Below, piece after piece: positions 1 through 6,525 of a stretch of 14,203 nt of DNA. Source of the stretch: Candidatus Oleimmundimicrobium americanum (GTDB lineage: Bacteria; Actinomycetota; Aquicultoria; UBA3085; Oleimmundimicrobiaceae); contig DFBH01000004.1 in the NCBI GenBank assembly GCA_002366545.1, positions 1 to 14,203 of the forward strand, in the 5' to 3' direction. Each line of letters opens with the position of its first letter. Position 1 is the first letter of the stretch. Made by a program: the position numbers and the translations under genes. Below the pieces are notes generated by a model. That model saw nothing but the letters and a program-made list of their open reading frames with translations, searched no databases and was not told the DNA's origin.

Positions 1-78
1 GTATTCCTTGCAATGACACCTTTACCATCACTGCCTACCTGCCAATAGGCACGGCAAACCCGAAGGACGTGGCAATCC
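1..78. repeat. Partial copies of a dispersed GTCATTGC...GTGGCAATC repeat
   Basis: Positions 1-20 read on the - strand as GTGTCATTGCAAGG, matching the left half of the complete copy at 85-114. Positions 62-78 (GAAGGACGTGGCAATCC) match its right half on the + strand. Between them, TGCCTA (32-37) and TAGGCA (46-51) form a 6-bp stem with an 8-base loop. This looks like a nest of truncated, inverted short repeats cut by the window edge. No coding frame is supported here. Confidence 0.55.
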
Positions 79-84
79 ATCAGC

Positions 85-114
85 GTCATTGCGAGGCGAA
101 GCCGTGGCAATCTC
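85..114 (+). repeat. Short dispersed palindromic repeat (GTCATTGCGAGG type)
   Basis: A complete-looking unit beginning GTCATTGCGAGGCGAAG and ending GTGGCAATCTC. ATTGC (88-92) pairs with GCAAT (107-111) and GGC (95-97) with GCC (101-103), giving an imperfect hairpin with a GAA loop. Repeats of this general sequence are common between genes in many environmental bacterial genomes, and no function is established. Its copy number in this genome cannot be judged from one window. Confidence 0.6.
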
Positions 115-155
115 AAGATTTTAAGTACTTTTATCCCCGGAAGAGATGTAATCGG

Positions 156-184
156 AAAACAAAAACCAATTTTAAGGTTATAAT
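156..184 (+). promoter_or_regulatory. Probable promoter of the DUF3467 gene
   Basis: A perfect -10 box TATAAT lies at 179-184. At a 17-base spacing the -35 position (156-161, AAAACA) matches TTGACA at only three bases, so the call rests mainly on the -10. The predicted start near 191 leaves a leader of about 28 bases with a strong SD (AGGGAGG) before the ATG at 219. Confidence 0.4.
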
Positions 185-218
185 CAAAAATATACGTTAA
201 ACCATTAGGGAGGAAAAT

Positions 219-518
219 ATGGCCGCTGAAAAAATGAAGGAAATAAAAATACACTTACCGGAAAAATTACAAGGTGGGGTTTACGCTAACAATATGTCCG
301 TATCCCACACCAAAGAGGAATTCGTCATGGATTTTCTAATGATCGCTCCTCCCGCCGGAGCCGTTACGGCGCGCGTCATCACAACCCCCGGAAACATGAA
401 GCGCATCATCGCAGCCCTGCAAGATAACATGAAAAAATATGAACAAAAATTCGGGGAAGTTAAGGCGGCAGAAACACCAAGGGGAACCATCGGCTTCGTC
501 CCGCCTACAAAGCATTGA
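219..518 (+). CDS. DUF3467 family protein
   Basis: A 99-residue soluble protein of the DUF3467 family, whose function is unknown. Family features visible are the N-terminal GVYANNMSVSHTKEEFVMDF segment (about residues 20-39), a central AxVTARVITTPGNMKRII stretch (about 48-65) and the DNMKKYEQKFGEV helix (about 69-81). The length is normal for the family, with no signal peptide or membrane segment. The ATG is preceded by AGGGAGG at good spacing, which fixes the start. It is the only + strand gene here and converges with the Mrr gene; an attC-like hairpin sits between them. It probably belongs to the chromosomal backbone rather than to the cassette block. The family assignment is from recognised sequence pattern and I infer no role. 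Confidence 0.85.
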   Translation: MAAEKMKEIKIHLPEKLQGGVYANNMSVSHTKEEFVMDFLMIAPPAGAVTARVITTPGNMKRIIAALQDNMKKYEQKFGEVKAAETPRGTIGFVPPTKH

Positions 519-535
519 TTGATGGGTTGCGATAA

Positions 536-593
536 AACTAACGTGTGGATCAGCGGCAGCGATTAGCTGCCGGCTATAAAAGCCTTGTTAAGT
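536..593 (-). other. attC-like recombination site at the 3' end of the Mrr gene
   Basis: Read on the - strand, the site starts with ACTTAAC (587-593), which fits the attC R'' consensus RYYYAAC, and ends with GTTAGTT (536-542), close to the R' consensus GTTRRRY. Inside, GGCAGC (555-560) pairs with GCTGCC (566-571) around a 5-base loop, and AGC/GCT extends the stem across one unpaired G, as attC folds have extrahelical bases. The 58-bp length is at the short end for attC sites. It lies 7 bases after the Mrr gene, where a cassette's attC should be. The same hairpin could act as a terminator for the convergent genes, but it has no U-tract. Confidence 0.5.
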
Positions 594-599
594 GTTTGA

Positions 600-1517
600 T
601 TAATTTTCTTCAAAGTAATCAGAGTCAATAGTCTTAACATGATAGTTGTTTACCGTCGATAGCCCGATACTATGTTCTATCATCAAATTTGCAAGACGTT
701 CTCCATCAATCAAGATAATTTTGTATTCTACTTGTCCGACAAACTCGTAAACACTGTTTGGAAAACTCGAAGTTGTAATGAATATCCCTTTTTTCGCCTT
801 CTTAGATGCAAGTGCCCCTGTAAAATCACGGATTTCTTTTACAGGAACAGCATTATCCCACCTCTTTGCTTGAAGATATATAACATCAAGTCCGAGCTTA
901 TCTTCATTGATTATTCCGTCGATTCCCCCGTCTCCAGATTTCCCCATTGCTTGTCCCGCTTCTTTTCTTGAACCTCCGTAGCCCATCGTAATAAGCAAAT
1001 CTATAACAAGTTTTTCAAAAAATTCTGGTGAGCATGATTTTACAATATCAAGTAACTCTTTAGATAATTCGGAATGAAGTTTTTGGTAAGCGTACTCAAG
1101 GGATTCTTCTGGTGTTTGGTCAGCATTATTGACAAGCTGGGTTTGTAATAAATGCCCATTGTCTTTTTTATCTTTCTTTATTGACTGAAACTCTACAAAA
1201 TCGTCATATCGTGTTAGGAATTTAGAAGTTATTTTAGTTGGTTTTTCTTTTAGAAGTGATAGCCCTTTTTCACTAATTCTAAAATGGGCTCTTTTAGGGG
1301 AAGTTAGTAGCCCTGCCTTTTTTAAATAAGTTCTTGCCCAGCCCACTCTGTTTCTGAAAACAGGTTGTCGTCCACTTGGCAAAAGCTCTCTCAATTCATC
1401 GTTAGTCAATTTGAATTGTTCTGCCAAGGCATCATAGATTTCACTCAGTCCATATTCTTTACCGTCTGCTAAATACTTGAGAAACGGTAACATTATTTCT
1501 TCATATTTTGGAATCAT
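600..1517 (-). CDS. mrr: Mrr-type restriction endonuclease
   Basis: A 305-residue protein, almost exactly the length of E. coli Mrr, a type IV enzyme that cuts modified DNA. Residues 1-90 form the Mrr N-terminal winged-helix domain (VGWARTYLKKAGLL at 58-71). Residues about 163-280 are the Mrr catalytic domain with a PD-(D/E)XK core: SPEFFEKLVIDLL at 163-175, GDGGIDG at 195-201 with Asp200 as likely metal ligand, and QAK at 216-218 supplying the catalytic lysine. All key residues are present, so it should be active. The ATG has a strong SD (GGAGGGGG). An inverted repeat separates it from the upstream ATPase gene, and an attC-like site follows it. Inferred role: defence against modified foreign DNA, carried as cassette cargo. 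Target specificity cannot be read from the sequence. Confidence 0.88.
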   Translation of the reverse strand: MIPKYEEIMLPFLKYLADGKEYGLSEIYDALAEQFKLTNDELRELLPSGRQPVFRNRVGWARTYLKKAGLLTSPKRAHFRISEKGLSLLKEKPTKITSKFLTRYDDFVEFQSIKKDKKDNGHLLQTQLVNNADQTPEESLEYAYQKLHSELSKELLDIVKSCSPEFFEKLVIDLLITMGYGGSRKEAGQAMGKSGDGGIDGIINEDKLGLDVIYLQAKRWDNAVPVKEIRDFTGALASKKAKKGIFITTSSFPNSVYEFVGQVEYKIILIDGERLANLMIEHSIGLSTVNNYHVKTIDSDYFEEN

Positions 1518-1532
1518 TCCCCCTCCTCATTT

Positions 1533-1570
1533 GGCACACAACAATCTGCTGAAGCGATTTATTGTGTGCC
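1533..1570 (-). repeat. Short attC-like inverted repeat between ATPase and Mrr genes
   Basis: GGCACACAA (1533-1541) and TTGTGTGCC (1562-1570) form a perfect 9-bp inverted repeat around 20 bases. On the - strand the stem continues past a T-G wobble and one bulged A, and the inner part (AAATCGCTTCAGC) resembles the left half of attC sites. The outer right arm contains GTTGTGT, near the R' consensus, but the left arm has AAT where AAC is expected. At 38 bp it is shorter than known functional attC sites. It could be a collapsed cassette junction or a plain regulatory hairpin before the Mrr SD. Confidence 0.4.
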
Positions 1571-1572
1571 TT

Positions 1573-3297
1573 TTACAAAATCTCGATTAAAACTGCCATT
1601 TTTACATCCCCAAGATTTGTTGGATAGAACCGAACTTTCTTCCCGACCATTTTTGGTTTATTTTGATCTGCCTCAATGATGTCTTTCTCCATAAAGAAAA
1701 ATTGTTCTTCAGAATCACTATTTATGAAGCCAGAATCAGCTCTGATATAATCTATTAATCCTTCTATTTTTCCTGGTAATGTTGCATGATCTATTAAATC
1801 TTGATTTATCGAAGCAACACGAGATATCCATTTCCCCATATCCATTGAGCGATCATGATAAACCTTTTCAGAATCTTCATATCTATGAGTTGGTAGTTCT
1901 TTCAAAACAGCGTATGAATAATCAATAGAATATACGGTGCTTCTTCTTCCTGAGCCAAGTTGCTCCACATTGATTAAATTATATTCCTGAGATTTGCCGG
2001 TATATTTATACAACGGCACATTAGGAAAACTGAACTTAAAAGAACTTCGCGCTTTACATACTGCGGTTATATTATCAAGAAATTCTCTATCTTGTTGATT
2101 AAATAGTGTTTCGGTTTTTGTGGCATGTTGCTTCAGTGCATTTAATGCATGTCCCTTGTTAACTTTCACTACACAATTATTTTCAGAATATGCGGTATTC
2201 ATAACCATATCTAGAAGCTGAATTAAGCGCCTCATATTGCCACTTGAGGCATACATAATCTGTTCAAGTCCATCGCCGTAAATGCCAGATTTTGTTAATT
2301 CAAAAATATCCTCTGGTTGAATTGAACTATCAATATAGACATGTGGGTTGAGGTATTTTTTGATAATATGATAAGCTCTTTCTCTATACCTTTTGTAACC
2401 AACTTCATCAGAAACCGAATCTTCCAACATAACAACATCGCCATATCTGGTTTCAGTCAGCATATCTGAATATGAATTAGGATATACAGCTATTTTGGTT
2501 CTAATAAATGACGCTGTCCTGAATTGATTCATTAAGATTTCAAATGAACACGGTGTCTTCTCTTGGTCTCTAAAAAAGTTTTTATCTAATGAACCAGCTT
2601 CATCTATTAGTAATAAAATCTTTCCATCCTGTTCTTCAAGTAGGTTTTTATAACACTCCTCAATATCCTTTATTCCTGGATTTGGTTTAACCTTTAGTTC
2701 GGCAAAGTTGGTCTTTTCCCATTCAGAAGAAACTTCAATAAATTTTGGCTTAACATCACCCTTCAGCCCTAATTCCGTTGTAACTCGCTCTACGTATTCA
2801 TCACTCCCTAACTTTGCTAGTTGCTTCATGCTGGATGATAGTTTGAGACTCTTAGGAAAATCCTTTGGCAATAATTGAATTCCCCTATGAAGAGCTGCCA
2901 ATTCTGTTGCATCTTCTAAACATAAATATATTGATGTCAATTCTTCAATAATTTTGATAATAATAGCACGGTAAATATCCTCGGGTCTTGATATGTGTTG
3001 AAAGTCATTCAATCTTATAAACACCGGTAAAATCAATTCCTCTTCTCGATCAATCAAGCTCGGAACTAAAACCGAAAGATAGTAAGCATGGTTTGCGCGA
3101 AGATACATTGTTTTTCCTGATCCCATACGCCCTTTAATTATCGTGTTTTCATAATCAAATGGCGTTGTTAGCCCTTCTGTGGGACTGACAAATAGATTGA
3201 GAATATTAGCAATATCATATTCATCTGCATTTCTAACCTTGAACGGTCTTTCTCTAAATATTTTTTCCATAATCTTAGTCTCTTCCTGATTTATCAT
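1573..3297 (-). CDS. ORC/CDC6-like AAA ATPase, possible defence protein
   Basis: A 574-residue P-loop ATPase. Walker A is GRMGSGKT (residues 56-63) and Walker B ILLLIDEAG (227-235). A GNMRRLIQLL segment at 353-362 fits the sensor II/lid region of ORC/CDC6-type AAA proteins. The C-terminal third (about 376-574) contains possible winged-helix and unassigned segments. There is no signal peptide or membrane segment. I do not recognise a characterised orthologue; ATPases of this style are frequent in bacterial defence islands, and the next gene downstream encodes Mrr, so a defence role is an inference. The ATG at 3297 sits 2 bases after an attC R' box and has no SD. An alternative ATG at 3270 (residue 10) has AGGAAGAG upstream and may be the true start. 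The 236-base gap upstream, to the R'' half at the toxin stop, is unusually palindrome-rich. Confidence 0.75.
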   Translation of the reverse strand: MINQEETKIMEKIFRERPFKVRNADEYDIANILNLFVSPTEGLTTPFDYENTIIKGRMGSGKTMYLRANHAYYLSVLVPSLIDREEELILPVFIRLNDFQHISRPEDIYRAIIIKIIEELTSIYLCLEDATELAALHRGIQLLPKDFPKSLKLSSSMKQLAKLGSDEYVERVTTELGLKGDVKPKFIEVSSEWEKTNFAELKVKPNPGIKDIEECYKNLLEEQDGKILLLIDEAGSLDKNFFRDQEKTPCSFEILMNQFRTASFIRTKIAVYPNSYSDMLTETRYGDVVMLEDSVSDEVGYKRYRERAYHIIKKYLNPHVYIDSSIQPEDIFELTKSGIYGDGLEQIMYASSGNMRRLIQLLDMVMNTAYSENNCVVKVNKGHALNALKQHATKTETLFNQQDREFLDNITAVCKARSSFKFSFPNVPLYKYTGKSQEYNLINVEQLGSGRRSTVYSIDYSYAVLKELPTHRYEDSEKVYHDRSMDMGKWISRVASINQDLIDHATLPGKIEGLIDYIRADSGFINSDSEEQFFFMEKDIIEADQNKPKMVGKKVRFYPTNLGDVKMAVLIEIL

Positions 3298-3299
3298 TC

Positions 3300-3360
3300 A
3301 CATAACGGCCTGAGTTGAGCTGCAGCCCGCAGGGCTGCCTGCTCGAACGGATTGTTCTCG
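3300..3360 (-). other. attC-like recombination site upstream of the ATPase gene
   Basis: On the - strand the site runs from AAC (3354-3356, in an atypical R'' box CGAGAAC) to the R' box GTTATGT (3300-3306). GCAGCCC and GGGCTGC pair around a 3-base loop (3322-3338); GAGC/GCTC, TT/AA, CC/GG and AAC/GTT extend the stem with unpaired bases between blocks, the usual attC fold. The order AACAATCCGTTCGAGC ... GCTCAACTCAGGC-CGTT closely resembles, from memory, the attC of class 1 integron aadA cassettes. The next gene begins 2 bases after R', as in a gene cassette. Confidence 0.6.
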
Positions 3361-3385
3361 AGCGCGAATCAGCGCGCGAGGGAAC
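3354..3385. repeat. Imperfect G+C-rich palindrome (second of three)
   Basis: On the - strand it reads GTTCCCTCGCGCGC, a 5-base centre, then CGCGCTCGAGAAC; the arms pair with small offsets. It is flanked by CGGAT (3348-3352) and ATCCG (3392-3396), so a larger nested stem is possible. It shares GTTC...GAAC ends with the palindromes on either side and stands out against AT-rich surroundings. Confidence 0.6.
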
Positions 3386-3417
3386 GTTTTTATCCGTAAG
3401 AGCTCTCGGCTCGGGCC

Positions 3418-3446
3418 GTTCCCGAGGCGCGCAGCGCCTCGGGAAC
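3418..3446. repeat. Perfect 13-bp G+C-rich palindrome (first of three on the - strand)
   Basis: GTTCCCGAGGCGC (3418-3430) and GCGCCTCGGGAAC (3434-3446) are exact reverse complements around a 3-base loop. No U-tract follows on either strand, so an intrinsic terminator is unlikely. Candidates are a REP-like element, a folded single-strand recombination substrate or a mobile-element end. Confidence 0.8.
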
Positions 3447-3488
3447 TTATTAATATACCGAATTCCACAATCTACAGTTAAAATTCAA

Positions 3489-3533
3489 GTCAAAATAGAG
3501 TTTCCCTCTAAAAATTCCCGAAAACTGTAGATA
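3489..3533 (-). repeat. Copy 1 of a roughly 45-bp intergenic element
   Basis: On the - strand this reads TATCTACAGTTTTCGGGAAT and ends ATTTTGAC. The stretch at 7810-7854 reads TATCTACGATTTCGGGACG and ends ATCTTGAC. Ungapped identity by hand is about 29 of 45, higher with small gaps. Both copies end in TTGAC, which at the second copy is the -35 box of the array promoter. Confidence 0.5.
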
Positions 3534-3559
3534 AAATACCTTATAAATTCATAAATGTC

Positions 3560-3577
3560 GTCCAGAGCTTGTTATGC
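3560..3577 (-). other. attC left-half (R'' box) at the toxin stop codon
   Basis: On the - strand GCATAAC (3571-3577) overlaps the toxin stop codon and is followed by AAGCTCTGGAC, resembling the start of attC sites. GCATAAC can pair along its full length (one G-T wobble) with the GTTATGT box at 3300-3306, 278 bp away. This suggests a single large junction site, or a left half separated from its partner by later insertions. Confidence 0.4.
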
Positions 3578-3868
3578 CTTAATTTCATTTATTGGCAATA
3601 TTTGTCTGCCATGTCGAACCGTGATAATAGATATTTGTTTGGTTTCGATACGATAAATGATGCGGTAATTGCCGTAAATTAGTTCTCTAAATTGATTATC
3701 ATTAATTTCGGGTACAATCCGTCCGCTTTCAGGAGACGATTTTAGCTGCTCAACTTTAGAAAATACTGTATCAATCCATTTTTCTGCCGCTGACGGTTTG
3801 TCTTGGGCAATATAATCGGCTATTTCCGATGCTCTATCGACAGCAAGAGGAGCCCAGATTATTCTCAT
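3572..3868 (-). CDS. ParE/RelE-superfamily type II toxin
   Basis: A 98-residue small basic protein of the RelE/ParE toxin superfamily. Visible family features are the N-terminal IIWAPLAVDRASEIADYIA helix region (residues 3-21), PSAAEKWID (25-33), the core FRELIYGNYRIIYRI strands (60-74) and the C-terminal ITVRHGRQILP motif (81-91). The WAPLA opening and RHGRQ end resemble ParE, which poisons DNA gyrase, more than ribosome-dependent RelE, but this is a family-level guess. Its ATG overlaps the antitoxin stop in an ATGA arrangement, typical of coupled translation in these pairs. It is complete. In cassette arrays such pairs are known to stabilise the array against loss, which would suit this location. 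Confidence 0.88.
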   Translation of the reverse strand: MRIIWAPLAVDRASEIADYIAQDKPSAAEKWIDTVFSKVEQLKSSPESGRIVPEINDNQFRELIYGNYRIIYRIETKQISIITVRHGRQILPINEIKA

Positions 3869-4146
3869 CTTGTGATTCGCTTTAATAGTTTCTCTTTTGC
3901 ATCATTATGGCTGATTCCTGCTCCTTTTTCCAGTTGATTGAGAGAGGTTTGAATATCTGATAGAAGCTCGATTTTCTCTTGCATGGCTTCAAATTCATTT
4001 GCACTTAAAAGGACCGCGACACCTTTCCCATGCTGTGTAATTATCAACGGTCTTTTAGTATCGTGAACTTGCTTTATGAAGTTTGCCATGCTATTCCTGA
4101 CTTCTGACAGGGGCCTGATATCTTGATCAATTTTTAGTTTTTGCAT
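3865..4146 (-). CDS. Phd/YefM-family type II antitoxin
   Basis: A 93-residue antitoxin. Residues about 4-55 form the Phd/YefM DNA-binding fold (IRPLSEVRNSMANFIKQV, then RPLIITQHGKGVAVLLSANEFEAMQ). The C-terminal helices (about 56-93) would wrap the toxin. I place the start at 4146 because GAGGTG lies just upstream; the longer frame starting at 4188 would begin inside the promoter -10 box and so could not be transcribed. The protein should neutralise the partner toxin by binding and, as in this family generally, repress its own promoter. A GTAC...GTAC inverted motif (4163-4176) between promoter and start is a plausible operator. Confidence 0.87.
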   Translation of the reverse strand: MQKLKIDQDIRPLSEVRNSMANFIKQVHDTKRPLIITQHGKGVAVLLSANEFEAMQEKIELLSDIQTSLNQLEKGAGISHNDAKEKLLKRITR

Positions 4147-4174
4147 ATTGCACCTCATTGAGTACGTATTTTGT

Positions 4175-4228
4175 ACATTATACCGCACACATTATGGTAC
4201 ATGCAAGTGTTGTTTTCGGACGTTATGT
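4175..4228 (-). other. Degenerate attC-like fold between the MBL gene and the antitoxin
   Basis: On the - strand ACATAAC (4222-4228), 7 bases after the metallo-beta-lactamase gene, could be an R'' box. CCG/CGG and ACAC/GTGT can pair internally, and the far end is ATAATGT (4175-4181) instead of GTTATGT. The R' side coincides with the promoter -10 box, so selection on the promoter may have eroded it. It is weak alone and is noted because the same box recurs at other junctions. Confidence 0.25.
4177..4206 (-). promoter_or_regulatory. Promoter of the toxin-antitoxin pair
   Basis: A perfect -10 TATAAT (4177-4182) lies 18 bases from a partial -35 TTGCAT (4201-4206). Transcription would start near 4170, leaving a leader of about 24 bases. 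The motif GTACAAAATACGTAC (4162-4176) just downstream is partly symmetrical and suits autoregulation by the antitoxin. Its own promoter lets the pair be expressed at any position in the array. Confidence 0.6.
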
Positions 4229-4235
4229 TGTCTTT

Positions 4236-5540
4236 TTATATTACCACTTCTTCGCCATCTTTAACTTCCAATACTGGAAAATTAAAATGGTGCTTATATT
4301 CATTTCCTCTGAATGTATGAATCGGAATTATGCACTTGGGTTTAATAGCATCCGCCATCTGATTAAGTGATTCGATATCAGCATGACCACTTGTGTGGAT
4401 TTTAAGAATATTAAACCGTCTGCACTTCAGATAATCAATAAATTTAGCAGTATACTCTTTTTGCAAATAACCTTCCCATAATGAGTAGATCAAGTTACCG
4501 CCATCAATATTTTGAATATGTTTCAAGTCAAACTTCATTGAAGGCCTTACGGTCATGACAATATTCTTCTTGTTATTACTTATTTCTTCTTTTGTGATTT
4601 TATGGCTACGAAACTGATATAGTAATTTTTCATTATTTTCATCTGCTAGCCGCTTACAAAGAAAAAATGGGAATATTACTTTGATGTCGTTAAAATCCTT
4701 TGAAGGAAATGGTAACGATGCAAACTCTGAAAGCCTTTTTAATACGGTTGCTGTATACACATCAATAACAAACAGTTTCCCTGTTCTTTTGCATGCACGG
4801 TAAATTGACACCAGCCTGTCTATGTTTTGACCTGATGTATAAATGAGATTTATTTCATCATTACTTGAAAAAATGTTAACCAACTCTTTTTCAATCTCTG
4901 ACTCGGACTTATCTTTTTTGGTATTCCTTTCAATTTGAGTTCCTTCTAATAATAAATAGTCAACATTAATTGGAGCATTATGGATAAACCATTTGAAAGC
5001 TTTATGCTTTCTTCCGTGTCCTCTGAAATCGCCTGAGTAAAATATCGAGTTCCCATTCGATTCGATTAAGAACGCATATGCATCAAATGCAGAGTGATCC
5101 ATCCAAAATGGAGTGACTTTAATGTCACCAATTATGAAGGGTTTTGATTTATCAAAATATGTATAATTCTTTATTGGATTTTGTTGCGGAGTAAAAACAC
5201 CCGTCAATTCAATTATTTTATGAGTGGCTTCCCCTAAAAAATATTGAATTTCAGGATGCAAAAAACTACTAAAGCCATAATGGTCAATATGTGGATGAGA
5301 GATTATCATCCCATCAATTATTTCATTTGAATCAGCGTAAAATCCTTGAATATCGGGAAGAATTCCTTTAGTTATCAACTCATTAACAAGCAAATCTTTA
5401 TATTTGTTAAAATCAAACTCGCTGCCATCTTTTTCAACCAAGGGCATCCCTATATCGATAACGATTCGAGTATTCTCGGTCCAAACTTCAACACAAGAAC
5501 CACCAATTTCTTGTGTTCCTCTATGGATTTTAAAATGCAT
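4236..5540 (-). CDS. RNase J-like metallo-beta-lactamase fold hydrolase
   Basis: A 434-residue metallo-beta-lactamase protein of the kind that includes RNase J and CPSF-type nucleases. The zinc motif is SHPHIDHYG (residues 81-89: His82, His84, Asp86, His87), followed by His149 (WMDHSAFDAYAF), Asp171 (YSGDFRGHG) and LLLEGT (197-201) at the motif A position. C-terminal HTSGHAD (382-388) and IPIHT (405-409) match beta-CASP motifs B and C. All metal ligands are present, so an active phosphodiesterase or RNase is likely. It is shorter than typical RNase J (about 550 residues) and lacks that C-terminal domain. The ATG lies 5 bases after the stop of the nuclease-like gene, so the two are probably co-translated and work together. 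Cytoplasmic; no signal peptide. The substrate is unknown. Confidence 0.8.
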   Translation of the reverse strand: MHFKIHRGTQEIGGSCVEVWTENTRIVIDIGMPLVEKDGSEFDFNKYKDLLVNELITKGILPDIQGFYADSNEIIDGMIISHPHIDHYGFSSFLHPEIQYFLGEATHKIIELTGVFTPQQNPIKNYTYFDKSKPFIIGDIKVTPFWMDHSAFDAYAFLIESNGNSIFYSGDFRGHGRKHKAFKWFIHNAPINVDYLLLEGTQIERNTKKDKSESEIEKELVNIFSSNDEINLIYTSGQNIDRLVSIYRACKRTGKLFVIDVYTATVLKRLSEFASLPFPSKDFNDIKVIFPFFLCKRLADENNEKLLYQFRSHKITKEEISNNKKNIVMTVRPSMKFDLKHIQNIDGGNLIYSLWEGYLQKEYTAKFIDYLKCRRFNILKIHTSGHADIESLNQMADAIKPKCIIPIHTFRGNEYKHHFNFPVLEVKDGEEVVI

Positions 5541-5545
5541 ATGCT

Positions 5546-6472
5546 CTACTTTCCGTCTAATCTAAAACAATTACGATATGTTTTAATGGGCATATTGAAA
5601 CTATAAGTGTTTCTTCCATGATATATGCAGCCAAAAGCAATTTCCTTAAGCAGACTATTCAAGCGACCAGCGTTATTAGAAATCCAATCTCTAGTGCAAT
5701 CACCAACTAAAAGGATTGGTTTATGAATTAATTTATATTGTAACAGAGAGTCTTCGGTTACAAATGGCGGCAGGATCTGAAGCTTTTTCTTGATCTGAAA
5801 AACCATATCATAATATTCGATTAATTCTTTGCAATTTTTCTCTGCAAAAATTCTATATTTTTTTAATTGAACATCGATAGATTCTGGATTTTTACAATTT
5901 ACAGAATAAAGCCTTTCATCACCTATTGTTTTTAATTCCACAAACGCTATTTCTTTTCTTTCTGTGTCAACCCATACAAGGTCAATCCGTCCTTTTGACA
6001 GTTTTTGATCTACATTAATCGAGAATTGAAACTCAGTATCAATAAAAAAGCCTTTCGGCTCCTTTACATTGCCATTATTATTAATTACATATTGCCCTTG
6101 TATCCCCTTTTCCGAGTCATTTGGGTAAAATTTCCTAATCCTCTTCTTGATTTTATCGAGCGATTCTTCTTCAAAATTGTTTATGTCGATTGTTTTTTGT
6201 TCATTTAAAGAGACGTTTCCATCTTGAAATTCAAAAGGCAGATAATCAGTATCTCCTTGCAGAGGGATATATTTAAAGTGTATTTGTGCCCTGAAATCTC
6301 TGGCTTCTTCTAATTTCATAATAGAACCGCCATTATAATATACATTTAAATGATTGTCTTTTCTTATACCAATGTATAAATCAGGATCTGATTTTAAATT
6401 GTTCCACCATTGTGGAGGATTGTTTTTCAGTCTTTCAAACAATGCATGGTCAATTTTAAGGTTTGTTTTCAC
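5546..6472 (-). CDS. PD-(D/E)XK nuclease-like protein, partner of the MBL protein
   Basis: With the start at 6472 the protein has 308 residues. I prefer this GTG because AAAGGA lies 7 bases upstream; a longer frame from 6514 has no SD and its first 14 codons cross a cassette-junction motif. I do not recognise a named family. A PD-(D/E)XK-type core is visible at about residues 144-206: Glu147 (IDTEF), Asp164 (GRIDLVWVD), Glu179-x-Lys181 (FVELKT) and a QxxxY motif (Gln202-Tyr206), as in RecB/Cas4-like nucleases. The N-terminal 120 residues are unassigned. The gene is directly followed by the metallo-beta-lactamase gene, suggesting a two-nuclease unit. A defence or RNA/DNA-processing role is inference. 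Confidence 0.68.
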   Translation of the reverse strand: MKTNLKIDHALFERLKNNPPQWWNNLKSDPDLYIGIRKDNHLNVYYNGGSIMKLEEARDFRAQIHFKYIPLQGDTDYLPFEFQDGNVSLNEQKTIDINNFEEESLDKIKKRIRKFYPNDSEKGIQGQYVINNNGNVKEPKGFFIDTEFQFSINVDQKLSKGRIDLVWVDTERKEIAFVELKTIGDERLYSVNCKNPESIDVQLKKYRIFAEKNCKELIEYYDMVFQIKKKLQILPPFVTEDSLLQYKLIHKPILLVGDCTRDWISNNAGRLNSLLKEIAFGCIYHGRNTYSFNMPIKTYRNCFRLDGK

Positions 6473-6496
6473 TTCTATATCCTTTCGATTTCTACA

Positions 6497-6503
6497 ACAT
6501 AAC
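6497..6503 (-). other. Isolated attC R'-like box upstream of the nuclease-like gene
   Basis: On the - strand GGCCTCGTTATGTTG contains GTTATGT, identical to the R' box at 3300-3306. It lies 24 bases before the GTG start, a normal cassette leader length. The left half of a site is not convincing: only ATTAAAC and a wobble-paired CCATTG/TGATGG hairpin lie between it and the upstream gene's stop. If real, it is an eroded or hybrid junction. Confidence 0.3.
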
Positions 6504-6525
6504 GAGGCCATCATAATTCAATGGT

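Noticed and set aside
3315..3530. A 71-codon + strand open frame in the palindromic gap
   Set aside because: It consists of hairpin DNA, has no SD and no recognisable protein pattern.
3300..3577. Insertion sequence in the toxin-ATPase gap
   Set aside because: There is no transposase frame, and no matching terminal repeats with target duplication could be identified.
4158..4370. A 70-codon + strand open frame near the antitoxin promoter
   Set aside because: It runs antisense into the metallo-beta-lactamase gene, lacks an SD and resembles no family.
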